Shown here: positions 37,423 through 45,906 of the stretch, piece after piece
Numbering within the stretch: position 1 is the first letter of the stretch
How the letters are laid out: every line of letters begins with the position of its first letter
Source: a bacterium
GTDB taxonomy: Bacteria; Calditrichota; Calditrichia; RBG-13-44-9
Direction of reading: 5' to 3'
DNA: 64,000 nucleotides
Assembly (NCBI GenBank): GCA_020350205.1
Contig: CP070707.1
Location: 787,094-851,093 of the forward strand
Notes under the pieces: generated by a model
The model's database searches: none
The model's input: the letters and a program-made list of their open reading frames with translations, nothing else
Told to the model about the DNA's origin: nothing
Made by a program: the position numbers and the translations under genes

Positions 37423-38778
37423 CTATTTTTTGATCCCCCAATCCAGATTTTTCCATTTTTTACCTCCCCGAAATCGAAAATAATTCAGGGAAAATCGGGT
37501 AGATTCATCCACTATTTGAATAGCCCAGAGGCCGATAAGTCCGACATGCAAAATAACCGTCAAAATATATGCCCCGATGGTTTCAAATAAGAGGACACTA
37601 ATAATAGAGAGCCACATTAACCAATTTAAGTCTGCGCCACCCCGCAGATTTCCTGAAAAAACGATATTGACCGCTTTGGGTATCTGGAGAATTGCCAAAG
37701 CATATAAAACCTGGCTACCATAGATAATGACCTGCTGGTTGGATGTAAATGCACCCAGAATCTGTCTCTGAAAAATAATCAAAACGGCTGCCACAAAAAT
37801 AGCCGTGATTAATGCTACCCGTCCGGCAATTCGCCCCGTTTTGATAGCCAGAAGCTCTTCATCCGCTCCCAGGTTTTTTCCCACCAGAGTCATTGAGGCG
37901 AGTCCAAAACCCTGAAATGCCATGGAAAGAACCGATTGAATCCTGAGAAGGACCTGATGGATAGCCAGGGGAATGATTCCCATGCGTGCGGCGAAAAAAC
38001 TCAGGATTAACTGGCCGAAAGCCCAAACCAGTTGTTCAACAGTCGTGGGAAATCCCAATTTGAAGAGGTGCTTAAATGTCTCGAAATTAGGGGTAGTATA
38101 TTCTTTAAAGGAGAGAAACAGCACTGACTTACGGCTTCTTAAAAAATAGAGCGACAGGAGTATGCCCACGGAATGTCCGATACCCACGGCCAGAGCAGCG
38201 CCCTTCGCTTCCAGGCGCGGAAAACCAAAATTTCCAAAAACGAGCAGCGGAAGAAGTCCTATATGAATGGCATTGGCGACCAGGTTAATTCGCATTGTAA
38301 TCATGGTATCTCCCGCCATTCGCATGATTCCAAGGGCAATGAAATTTACTACAAAAATGGGTGCGAAAAAGGAAGCGGTTTTTAACCACTCCACCGCGAA
38401 TTGCCGGGCCACCGGTTCTTCTTCTTTGATAATATGCATCATTTGGGTGGCTCCAAAATACCAGATCATACCAATAAATATGGACATAATTGTGCCAATC
38501 ATCAGTGCTTGTCCCAGCACATGGTTGGCTTTCCATGAATCCTTCGCCCCCAGGTACCGCAGAATAATAATTGATGCCCCCATCACGAAGGTAAGCAGGA
38601 CTGCAAAAGTGAGGAGCACAACCTGCAGGGATATTCCAACTCCCGCCAAGGCTGCCGCAGATAAATGTCCAATAAAGATTGCTTCAATGAGCCAGGTGAC
38701 CGTCTGGGAGGAAAGATCCAGGACCGCTGGAAAAGAGGTTTTCAGGATATCTTTTAATGGAGATTGTTTCACAGCCAT
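37423..38778 (-). CDS. MATE family multidrug/cation efflux protein
   Basis: A 451-residue, 12-TM Na+- or H+-driven exporter. It starts ILKTSFPAVLDLSSQTVTWLIEAIFIGHLSAAALAGVG, the standard MATE TM1-TM2 pattern, and the second half repeats it (LFKLGFPTTVEQLVWAFGQLI). The VGKNLGADEE loop is present in the second half. Length fits the family. The substrate is unknown. The ribosome binding site is weak. It lies downstream of the inositol-lipid genes on the same strand but a 174-base gap with a hairpin separates them. Confidence 0.9.
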   Translation of the reverse strand: MAVKQSPLKDILKTSFPAVLDLSSQTVTWLIEAIFIGHLSAAALAGVGISLQVVLLTFAVLLTFVMGASIIILRYLGAKDSWKANHVLGQALMIGTIMSIFIGMIWYFGATQMMHIIKEEEPVARQFAVEWLKTASFFAPIFVVNFIALGIMRMAGDTMITMRINLVANAIHIGLLPLLVFGNFGFPRLEAKGAALAVGIGHSVGILLSLYFLRSRKSVLFLSFKEYTTPNFETFKHLFKLGFPTTVEQLVWAFGQLILSFFAARMGIIPLAIHQVLLRIQSVLSMAFQGFGLASMTLVGKNLGADEELLAIKTGRIAGRVALITAIFVAAVLIIFQRQILGAFTSNQQVIIYGSQVLYALAILQIPKAVNIVFSGNLRGGADLNWLMWLSIISVLLFETIGAYILTVILHVGLIGLWAIQIVDESTRFSLNYFRFRGGKKWKNLDWGIKK

Positions 38779-38872
38779 CTTTAGTAATTAAATCGAAAAA
38801 TATTACCTAATTTCTTGATAAGTGTCCTGTTTTGATAATTTAAACGATATAGACTTTAAATTCAATTAGATT

Positions 38873-38899
38873 GAATCCTCCCGGGATTCAGGAGGATTC
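38873..38899 (-). terminator. Possible terminator after inositol-phosphate synthase
   Basis: Perfect 9-bp stem GAATCCTCC (38873-38881) with GGAGGATTC (38891-38899), nine-base loop, located about 55 bases past the minus-strand gene end. The following minus-strand bases are AT-rich but not a clean T run. Confidence 0.4.
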
Positions 38900-38952
38900 A
38901 GTATGGGCATATACAATGAATAGTTCTGATATGAAAAAGAATTAAATTTTGA

Positions 38953-40272
38953 TTAGCGATAATATTCGTAATAGTCTGCACCCAAATGGGTAATCTGTTC
39001 CTCACCCATCATATAACGCAAGGTATTCTTTAGCTTCATCTGTTGTATGAACAGGTCATGCTCTGGATATAATTCTGGCAGATGCAAGGGACTCTTAAAA
39101 TAAAACGATAGCCATTCCTGAATACCTGAAAATTTGGACCGTTTTGCCAGATCCATAAAAAGAGCCAGATCAAGAACAATTGGTGCCGCCAGTATACTAT
39201 CCCGGCAAAGAAAGTCAACTTTGATTTGCATTGGATAACCTAACCACCCGAAAATATCAATGTTGTCCCAACCCTCCTTGTTGTCACCCCGTGGCGGGTA
39301 ATAATTGATTCGTACTTTGTGGTAAAAATCCTTGTAAAGTTCAGGATAAACATCTGGCTGCAGGATTTGATCCAGAACGGACAATTTACTCTCCTCTTTT
39401 GTTTTAAAAGATTCCGGATCGTCTAGTACTTCCCCATCACGATTCCCCAGAATATTAGTGGAAAACCAACCGTTGAGTCCCAGCAGACGGGCTTTGAATC
39501 CCGGCGCCAGAATGGTCTTCATCAATGTTTGTCCGGTTTTAAAATCTTTACCTGAAACAGGCGTGTGGGTTTGTTTTGCGAGTTCATATAATGCCGGGAA
39601 ATCGAGTGATAAATTCGGGGCTCCGTTAGCATACGGAATACCCAATTTGAGAGCTGCATAAGCGTAGATCATACTGGGTGCTATTGCCGGATCATCTGAC
39701 TTTAATCCCTTTTCGAAGGATTCCAGGCTTTGATGAACCGCTTCCCTTTTCATAAAAATTTCAGTACTACCGCACCACACAATAACCAGGCGATCGCAAT
39801 TATTTTTATCCTTAAATTTTTGCATATCTTCTACAAGCATCTGAGCTAAATCCCATTTCGATTTTCCGGATTTTATATAGGTTCCATCGAGTTTTTTTAC
39901 ATAATGTTTGTTAAATACACCCTTCATAGGTTTAATGGCTGCTAATTCCGGCCTAATTTTATCGAGAAGATCTTTTTCCAACACTCCTGCTGTGATAGCT
40001 GACTGATATGCATCATCCTCAAAAATATCCCAACCACCAAAAACCAAATCTTCTAGATTCGCCAGTGGAACAAAATCCTTGATCATCGGAACACGGTGTT
40101 CAGTACGTTTTCCAAGCCGAATTGTGCCCATTTGAGTCAACGAACCGATTGGCCGAGATATCCCTTTGAGAATGGCTATTACACCGGCAATGAATGTGGT
40201 TGAAACCGCCCCCATTCCCGGCGTAAGTACACCCAATTTACCCTCCGGGGCGGAAATATCCAGTTTTTGCAT
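38953..40272 (-). CDS. myo-Inositol-1-phosphate synthase
   Basis: A 439-residue NAD-dependent enzyme converting glucose 6-phosphate to inositol 1-phosphate. GAGGAG six bases before the ATG at 40272 sets the start. The NAD-binding region is GVLTPGMGAVSTTFIAG; further hallmarks are DLVFGGWDIFEDDAY, LVIVWCGSTEIF and the active-site region NILGNRDGEVLDDPESFKTKEESK with its conserved lysines, followed by YYPPRGDNKEGWDNIDIFGWLG. Directly upstream on the same strand lies a CDP-alcohol phosphatidyltransferase. Together they could make a phosphatidylinositol-type lipid, as reported for inositol-lipid clusters of Bacteroidota. Family assignment is firm. Confidence 0.93.
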   Translation of the reverse strand: MQKLDISAPEGKLGVLTPGMGAVSTTFIAGVIAILKGISRPIGSLTQMGTIRLGKRTEHRVPMIKDFVPLANLEDLVFGGWDIFEDDAYQSAITAGVLEKDLLDKIRPELAAIKPMKGVFNKHYVKKLDGTYIKSGKSKWDLAQMLVEDMQKFKDKNNCDRLVIVWCGSTEIFMKREAVHQSLESFEKGLKSDDPAIAPSMIYAYAALKLGIPYANGAPNLSLDFPALYELAKQTHTPVSGKDFKTGQTLMKTILAPGFKARLLGLNGWFSTNILGNRDGEVLDDPESFKTKEESKLSVLDQILQPDVYPELYKDFYHKVRINYYPPRGDNKEGWDNIDIFGWLGYPMQIKVDFLCRDSILAAPIVLDLALFMDLAKRSKFSGIQEWLSFYFKSPLHLPELYPEHDLFIQQMKLKNTLRYMMGEEQITHLGADYYEYYR

Positions 40273-40363
40273 ATTGAGCTCCTCATCTTTCACATATTTC
40301 AGGTAAAAATCGAATTTCAATTTAGACAGAACATGACATTTTGGAAATTATTTAGCGGGTAAG

Positions 40364-41008
40364 TTAAGCACCCATGTCTTCATCTGCCACTATCTGCTGT
40401 TTTTCGGCACGTTCCAGTGTCCATACATGGTACATGCGTTGTATAGCGGTAAAGTTTGCCAGAATAGCGATCATCCAAATAATCAGCTCTAATACATAAG
40501 CATGAATGAGGGAACTGAAACCAATATATACGATACGTTCAGGTCTCTGCATAATACCGACCTTACATTCATATCCTAAACCTTCAGCGCGAGCCCTTAC
40601 ATAACTGACCATGAGAGATCCCCCCAGGGCCAGAAAAACCATGATACTGGTTATTGCGTGATCAATTTGAACGAAAAAAATTGCCACCCCCAGAAACATA
40701 AAAACTTCCGCATAGCGATCCAGACTTGAATCAAACAATGCCCCAAATTTTGAAGATAAGCCTGTTTTTCGTGCAATCTTTCCGTCAATAATGTCACAGA
40801 TACCTCCCAAAAGAATGAAAAGACCACCGATTCGTATGTCGTGCTTCGCATAGAAAATGGCTCCAACCAGAGAAGCAAGCAAACCGAGTACTGTAAAATG
40901 ATTGGGATGTACATGTAAACGGACAACTATATCAACAAAGGGATCTAAAATATTAACAAACCACTTCTGAATGGAGGGGGGGAGTACCGTAAATTTTTTT
41001 CTTTTCAT
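40364..41008 (-). CDS. CDP-alcohol phosphatidyltransferase (candidate phosphatidylinositol-phosphate synthase)
   Basis: A 214-residue, multi-TM inner-membrane enzyme. The family signature DxxDGxxAR(x8)GxxxDxxxD is complete (DIIDGKIARKTGL.. to GALFDSSLDR). The N-terminal amphipathic and first TM regions precede it. Members join a CDP-diacylglycerol lipid to an alcohol such as glycerol phosphate or inositol phosphate. The downstream neighbour is inositol-phosphate synthase, which makes inositol phosphate the likely acceptor. It starts three bases after the rsmI stop, so the three genes form a compact operon. Acceptor identity is inferred from context only. Confidence 0.88.
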   Translation of the reverse strand: MKRKKFTVLPPSIQKWFVNILDPFVDIVVRLHVHPNHFTVLGLLASLVGAIFYAKHDIRIGGLFILLGGICDIIDGKIARKTGLSSKFGALFDSSLDRYAEVFMFLGVAIFFVQIDHAITSIMVFLALGGSLMVSYVRARAEGLGYECKVGIMQRPERIVYIGFSSLIHAYVLELIIWMIAILANFTAIQRMYHVWTLERAEKQQIVADEDMGA

Positions 41009-41011
41009 TAT

Positions 41012-41746
41012 CTATTCACCTGTATTGATATCTTCAGAAGAATGATATTGGGTTCCGGCAATCAAGATGACAATCTCACCCTTGAGACGGCGCTGAGTAA
41101 GTTGTCGGGAAATATCAAACGCGTAACCCCGAATAAATTCCTCGAATTTTTTTGTGAGTTCGCGAGCGAGCACAATATAACGATTTCCGAATATTTTTCC
41201 AATATCTTCTACAGTTTTTTCAATCCGGTAAGGGGACTCGTAAACGATCAATGTTCCCGGTTCTTTTGAAAGATTTTCTAGTGTTTTTGTGCGACCTTTT
41301 TTGCGGGGTAAAAATCCTTCAAACACAAAACGGGAGGTAGGCAAACCGGATGCAACCAGGGCAGCTAATACGGCCGATGCTCCGGGAATGGGTATCACCC
41401 GGATATTACGATGTATTGCTGCGACAACCAACTTGTGACCAGGATCGGATATTAAAGGAGTACCTGCCTCGGAGATTAGGGTAACTATTCGCCCGCTCAG
41501 TAATTCCTGGAGAACAAAAGGAATTCTCTTATCCTCATTGTAAGCGTAATAGCTGTGAATTTTCTTTGAGATGTTGAAATGCTTTAAAAGTCTAGCAGCG
41601 CTGCGGGTATCTTCTGCCAGCAGAATATCGGTTTCCTGAATTACCTTAATCGCCCTGAAAGTCATATCATCCAGGTTTCCGATGGGCGTACTCGCCAGAT
41701 ACAAAATACCATCGGCCTGTGCAGGGGGAATCTTTGTGTGACTCAT
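41012..41746 (-). CDS. rsmI: 16S rRNA (cytidine1402-2'-O)-methyltransferase
   Basis: A 244-residue tetrapyrrole-methylase-fold enzyme that methylates C1402 in the ribosomal decoding centre. It begins GILYLASTPIGNLDDMTFRAI and carries LLAEDTRSAARLLKHF, SEAGTPLISDPGHKLV, PIPGASAVLAALVASGLP and FVFEGFLPRKKGR, all diagnostic for RsmI. It is slightly shorter than E. coli RsmI (286 residues), lacking much of the C-terminal tail, as in many bacteria. It heads a minus-strand run with the inositol-lipid genes. Confidence 0.95.
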   Translation of the reverse strand: MSHTKIPPAQADGILYLASTPIGNLDDMTFRAIKVIQETDILLAEDTRSAARLLKHFNISKKIHSYYAYNEDKRIPFVLQELLSGRIVTLISEAGTPLISDPGHKLVVAAIHRNIRVIPIPGASAVLAALVASGLPTSRFVFEGFLPRKKGRTKTLENLSKEPGTLIVYESPYRIEKTVEDIGKIFGNRYIVLARELTKKFEEFIRGYAFDISRQLTQRRLKGEIVILIAGTQYHSSEDINTGE

Positions 41747-41840
41747 TTTAAACTTTTCCGATTAATGTGAAGAAGATAATTGAATTCGATCAACATGTCA
41801 ATGAAGAATCATCCCCGGCTCTGCAACATGAGATAATTGG

Positions 41841-42650
41841 TTAAGGAATATCCCGACGAATAAATTGCCGGAGTCCCAGATTAAAGCATATAATAATCAG
41901 AACTACCAAAACAGATAGATTTTTAAGTAAACTAATCTGATGAAACATGTGCTTTTGGGGTTGATAATAATGAAAAATATTAAGGATTTGAATCTGATCC
42001 AGAAAAGTCCAGATACTGCCCAGAAAGAAAATAAAATAAAACAAGAGAGTGATAACGGCGCTGAGAATGCCAGCTTTGCTGCCTTCATTTTCCACACTTG
42101 AGATAAGCAATGAATAGCTCATGACCAGAACAAACAGAATCCAAAGATTGACTACAATTTTCAGAAGTGGCAGGATTATATCCAGACTAAGTTTTGCTTT
42201 TAGGAAAAGCGAGATTAGGGATCCTATCAAACCGCAGAGAATAACAATGAATAACATGAGACTGATGGAAAACCACAGGGTGATAAATAAAGTTTTTCGC
42301 TGTATTGGATAGGCCAGATGCAGTTCCAGAATTCCGTTTTCCGCTTCTCCGGCTATTTGGCGACTGCTGGCCGTGATAGTCAGTAAGCCTAACAACAAAA
42401 GCACCAGAGGATGGTTGAATCCAAAAGCGGCAGCCCCGTTTATAGACAAGTAGGTCAGGAATTGTTCACTGAAGAGGACTCGCATTTGCTGGGGCAACTG
42501 ATTCAGAAATGCTTCAATAACAGGCATATAATCAAAGGAAGCAAAAATCCATACAATTAAGAATTGCATAAATCCCACAAATAATGCACTGAAAATAATT
42601 AATCCCCGGTACAACCGTAAGGTGAGTAAGAGATAATTTTTATTGAGCAT
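41841..42650 (-). CDS. ABC-2 type transporter permease
   Basis: A 269-residue inner-membrane protein with about six TM helices. The ATG at 42650 lies eight bases after AAGGA and overlaps the end of the ATPase gene by 11 bases; a further ATG at 42659 is too close to that site. The first TM is preceded by NKNYLLLTLRLYR, and an LASSRQIAGEAENGILELHLAYPIQRKT amphipathic segment is typical of NatB/YhaP-like ABC-2 permeases. It would form the channel of an exporter with the upstream ATPase; the LiaF-like protein is the third member of the operon. Confidence 0.87.
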   Translation of the reverse strand: MLNKNYLLLTLRLYRGLIIFSALFVGFMQFLIVWIFASFDYMPVIEAFLNQLPQQMRVLFSEQFLTYLSINGAAAFGFNHPLVLLLLGLLTITASSRQIAGEAENGILELHLAYPIQRKTLFITLWFSISLMLFIVILCGLIGSLISLFLKAKLSLDIILPLLKIVVNLWILFVLVMSYSLLISSVENEGSKAGILSAVITLLFYFIFFLGSIWTFLDQIQILNIFHYYQPQKHMFHQISLLKNLSVLVVLIIICFNLGLRQFIRRDIP

Positions 42651-43530
42651 TTTTTTCATCCTTATAGTATACCAGAAATACTTCCTCCAGAGTAGGTTCA
42701 GGAAAAATGATATCAGCCAGAGGCAGTGTAGTCAGATGTTCCAATAGCCCGCTTAGGTCTCCAGTGAGGAGAAATTCATATTGTAATCCCGCTTGATTAA
42801 TGAGCTGAGCTTCGGGGAGGCGGAACGGTTCAATAACATGTTTCAGCCTCAATATGAGACGGCGGAATCTTTTCTTTTTAAGATTTTCCAGGTGTTCCAG
42901 TGCCACTAATTCTCCCTGCCGAATAATCGCGATGCGGTCGCAAACCTTTTCCACTTCCGGTAAATTGTGAGATGAGAAAAAGATAGTTTTTCCCTTACTT
43001 TGGTATTCCCGTAAAAACTGGTAAAACTCATCCCTGATGAGCGGGTCAAGTCCGGTAGTGGGTTCATCCAGAATCACCAGGTCCGGTTCATGAAAGAAGG
43101 TTTGTAAAATACCGAGCTTTTGACGAGTTCCATGTGATAACTGTTTTATTTTTTGGGAGAGAGAATTCTGAAAACCAAATCTTTCTGCCAGATCCGTGAT
43201 TTTAGATAGCGGGCATTTTCTTAAACTTGCTGCATATGCCAGAAAATCTTCCGCTGTCATGTGGCTATATGCCGAAAAATCACCGGGTAAATAACCACAT
43301 TTTTGCCTGATACTATAGGAATGAGACTTAATATTTTGATCGAAAATAAAAACATTTCCTGATGTTGGATGTAACAAATGAAGTAGTAAACGAATCGTAG
43401 TTGTTTTTCCCGCTCCGTTTGGTCCTAAGAACCCGAAAATTTCACCGCGCTCTACTGTGAAGCTGATTTTGTTGATTCCGCAAATTTGCCCGTAGAATTT
43501 AGATAGATTTTCAACGTTTATGATCGAAAT
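42640..43530 (-). CDS. ABC transporter ATP-binding protein (ABC-2 exporter; likely ATT start)
   Basis: About 296 residues with Walker A GPNGAGKTTT, signature LSHGTRQKLG, Walker B LVILDEPTTGLDP and the H-loop in SSHNLPEVEKVCDRI, followed by a C-terminal extension common in exporter ATPases. Start choice is unusual. The only ordinary start codon upstream is a GTG at 43578, inside the preceding gene and with no ribosome binding site. AGGAG (43539-43543) immediately after the upstream stop sits eight bases before an ATT at 43530, which would give M-S-I-I-N-V-E-N-L-S-K-F-Y-G, the normal beginning of this family. It would energise export through the downstream permease. Confidence 0.85.
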   Translation of the reverse strand: MSIINVENLSKFYGQICGINKISFTVERGEIFGFLGPNGAGKTTTIRLLLHLLHPTSGNVFIFDQNIKSHSYSIRQKCGYLPGDFSAYSHMTAEDFLAYAASLRKCPLSKITDLAERFGFQNSLSQKIKQLSHGTRQKLGILQTFFHEPDLVILDEPTTGLDPLIRDEFYQFLREYQSKGKTIFFSSHNLPEVEKVCDRIAIIRQGELVALEHLENLKKKRFRRLILRLKHVIEPFRLPEAQLINQAGLQYEFLLTGDLSGLLEHLTTLPLADIIFPEPTLEEVFLVYYKDEKNAQ

Positions 43531-43543
43531 GGCGGTTTCTCCT

Positions 43544-44191
43544 CTAAGACTGTGTGGGATGAGTAATGCGGATGTCACCGAATATGATGGATATTTCTAA
43601 ACTGACTGTTGATTTTACCTTATCTTTGTCTGGAGAAAGATAAGTAATCTTTTTGAATAGTCCGCTGTGATATTCTTCAAAAATTCGTGAACTACCTCCG
43701 ATGTAGTTGAGCTGAACCTCCGTATAAATATTAGTTGGTAGTACAATATTGACATCACCAAAAACGCCATTTATACCTATGCGTGAATAATTCTGAAATG
43801 CTGCCTGTGAAAAATTAAGTTCGATATCTCCAAATATATTGCTGGTTTTAAAGGATTCGATAACCTGTTTGTCAAAATTTAGCCGGACATCACCAAAAAT
43901 ATTTTCTACAGATTTCTTAGAAGGCGGGATTGAAGTTCCCTTTCCTATATTATTGGATAAATTCTCGTCAGGATCCAATTGTTTTACCCCGAACAGACGA
44001 TATTCATTTTCGGTTGTTCCTCGCCGGTTCCATAAAATGCGCAGTCCAATGAAAATTAAGATGAGGGGCCAGTACCTGGACATCAATTCACCCAAATCGA
44101 CATAACCGGAATTTCGAAGTAAAAAAATTAATCCCAGAATGATTAGCAGCAAGGGAAGGAAATAGGATTGTGAGTGATTGTCTCGGGCCAT
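43544..44191 (-). CDS. LiaF-like membrane protein (cell-wall-active antibiotic response domain)
   Basis: A 215-residue protein with two N-terminal TM helices (about 11-27 and 38-55) separated by a short loop, the LiaI/LiaF TM arrangement. A soluble domain follows with repeated IFGDV/IFGDI turns (FGDVRLNF, FGDIELNF, FGDVNIVLP, FGDIRITHP), as in the DUF2154/LiaF C-terminal domain, which forms a short stacked-strand structure. In Firmicutes LiaF restrains an envelope-stress kinase; no such kinase is adjacent here. It precedes the ABC exporter genes, ending only eight bases before the probable ATPase ribosome binding region. It is probably an accessory or sensor for that exporter. Confidence 0.78.
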   Translation of the reverse strand: MARDNHSQSYFLPLLLIILGLIFLLRNSGYVDLGELMSRYWPLILIFIGLRILWNRRGTTENEYRLFGVKQLDPDENLSNNIGKGTSIPPSKKSVENIFGDVRLNFDKQVIESFKTSNIFGDIELNFSQAAFQNYSRIGINGVFGDVNIVLPTNIYTEVQLNYIGGSSRIFEEYHSGLFKKITYLSPDKDKVKSTVSLEISIIFGDIRITHPTQS

Positions 44192-44431
44192 ATTATTCGT
44201 TCCTGTATTTTTAATAATGCGACCGATACTGATTTTCCGGCTTAATTTAAAAAGTAAAATCTCTTAGATAAAGGAATCTACAAATCATACTGATTTGGGG
44301 AAAGATAATTCTTTCTCTTTTCAATTCATACCAAAGCATCAACTTCCCCAAAAACCTGAAATTTTTTTTCCTTCCTGCTCAAAGAGATGGTCATATAAAG
44401 TGTCGGGTGTGGGAAAGTACAGAATAAAAAT

Positions 44432-44455
44432 AACCGGTCCGAAAAGGGACCGGTT
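44432..44455 (-). terminator. Rho-independent terminator of the porin operon
   Basis: Perfect 9-bp stem AACCGGTCC (44432-44440) with GGACCGGTT (44447-44455), followed on the minus strand by ATTTTTATT. It lies about 30 bases past the FadL-like gene. Confidence 0.85.
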
Positions 44456-44484
44456 GTCTTGGTGTTGAAGATCGTGATTGGGGA

Positions 44485-45861
44485 TCAGAATATAACCCGC
44501 AATCCTAAAAAGATCCTGTTTTCTGTGATCTGCTCCGCAGTTCCTCCCGGGGTATAGATATCTTCACTCAGTTTTTGCCAGGTACCATAGGTATAGGTAA
44601 CATCAAGTATGGTATTTCGGCCGATTTGAAGACCCACTCCCCCGCTATAAATGCTTTTATCCATATCCGAAGTGGCATCTTTTAGAGGTGAGGATCGGAG
44701 AGCATATCCGCCTCGTAAGGATACATTGCTGTTGGGAATCAGAATTTCTGCACCTGCGTGATAATCTAAAGTTGCCCGATAGTCCCTTCGAAAGGCCGGA
44801 TTTTCATTGAGTAGCGCCTGATAATCTGTATCCAGGGACCATGAATCCGGTTTTTCGAATCGTATCTGTCGCCAATCCTGATAGGTGCTGCCAGCATGAA
44901 GTTGTAAGTTTTGTAGCGTGAAACCGATTCCAGCATCAAAACGATAGGGCGTTTTTACCTTATATTGCCAGGTACCCGGTTCGTACTCGAAGGGATCTGT
45001 ATAACCGTCATCAAAAACCAGCACATCAGAAGAGGAGTATTCTTCAGTCACCGTGAAAGTGGATGGTAATTCAACCGCTAAACCCAGGCGGGTGATCTGA
45101 TTTAATTTAAACATCCCACCAAATTTCATGCTAAAAGCTTTATATCCTGAAAGAAGGTGTTGATCCAGTGTGTAACTATCGAAATCGCCCGGATAAACGG
45201 AGTACAGGTCCTCGCTATCTTCCTGGGTGAATAGCAATGAATATTCTTCCTTACCGCGCCAGATGTTAAATGCAACCCCTAGATCTACAGAGGGAGAAAT
45301 AGCAAGTGCACCTCCAAATGACCACTGGTGAAGTCCGCCTTCACTGGAGATTTCTTCGGTTTGATAGACATCTCGGTCAAATGCATACCAGTCGTATATA
45401 CCATTTTCATCAGCCAGCTCAAATTCCAGGCCATTACTGTTCTGATTAAAGCCACTGAAGAAAAGGTACTCATCAAAATCCCGCACATAATTATATCCGA
45501 AAGCTAATACAAAACTACCCCGGGTTGTTGGGAGGGGAACCGCCAATCCAATATTGCGGAATCGGGTAAAACTATTATCCATGTCACTCAGGTTATCCCC
45601 AAACGTTGCCGAATTGGCATAATGCAAATGAGAGAATTCAGCGGTAAATTGGTTGAACTGCAAAGATGCAAGTCCGGCGGGATTCCAGTAGATGGCAGAA
45701 TAATCGTTGGCGGAAGTGATTCCGTTACCTCCCATCGCCAGGTTTCGTGCGCCAAACCCTATTTCATTTTGACGGATTCGAACGGCATCAAAGGTCGATT
45801 GGGCATTGGTGGAGCAAATGAAAAGTATGGTGAGTAAAATGACGAATTTTAAATTGTTCAT
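44485..45861 (-). CDS. Outer membrane protein, OmpP1/FadL-like
   Basis: A 458-residue beta-barrel protein. AAGGAGG is seven bases from the ATG at 45861 and only one from an ATG at 45867, so the inner start is preferred. A signal peptide ends at STNAQS. The mature N-terminus reads GFGARNLAMGGNGITSANDYSAIYWNPAGLA, the hallmark of the OmpP1/FadL/TodX and PorV-like group whose plug begins this way. Alternating strands and a terminal Phe (GLRVIF) fit an outer-membrane barrel. These proteins move hydrophobic compounds or serve secretion. It follows the Tyr-rich lipoprotein gene by only 45 bases and shares its terminator, suggesting one operon. Confidence 0.87.
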   Translation of the reverse strand: MNNLKFVILLTILFICSTNAQSTFDAVRIRQNEIGFGARNLAMGGNGITSANDYSAIYWNPAGLASLQFNQFTAEFSHLHYANSATFGDNLSDMDNSFTRFRNIGLAVPLPTTRGSFVLAFGYNYVRDFDEYLFFSGFNQNSNGLEFELADENGIYDWYAFDRDVYQTEEISSEGGLHQWSFGGALAISPSVDLGVAFNIWRGKEEYSLLFTQEDSEDLYSVYPGDFDSYTLDQHLLSGYKAFSMKFGGMFKLNQITRLGLAVELPSTFTVTEEYSSSDVLVFDDGYTDPFEYEPGTWQYKVKTPYRFDAGIGFTLQNLQLHAGSTYQDWRQIRFEKPDSWSLDTDYQALLNENPAFRRDYRATLDYHAGAEILIPNSNVSLRGGYALRSSPLKDATSDMDKSIYSGGVGLQIGRNTILDVTYTYGTWQKLSEDIYTPGGTAEQITENRIFLGLRVIF

Positions 45862-45906
45862 TTTCATTCCTCCTTATTATTTAAGGACTTTCATTGCAGA
45901 ATTTTA

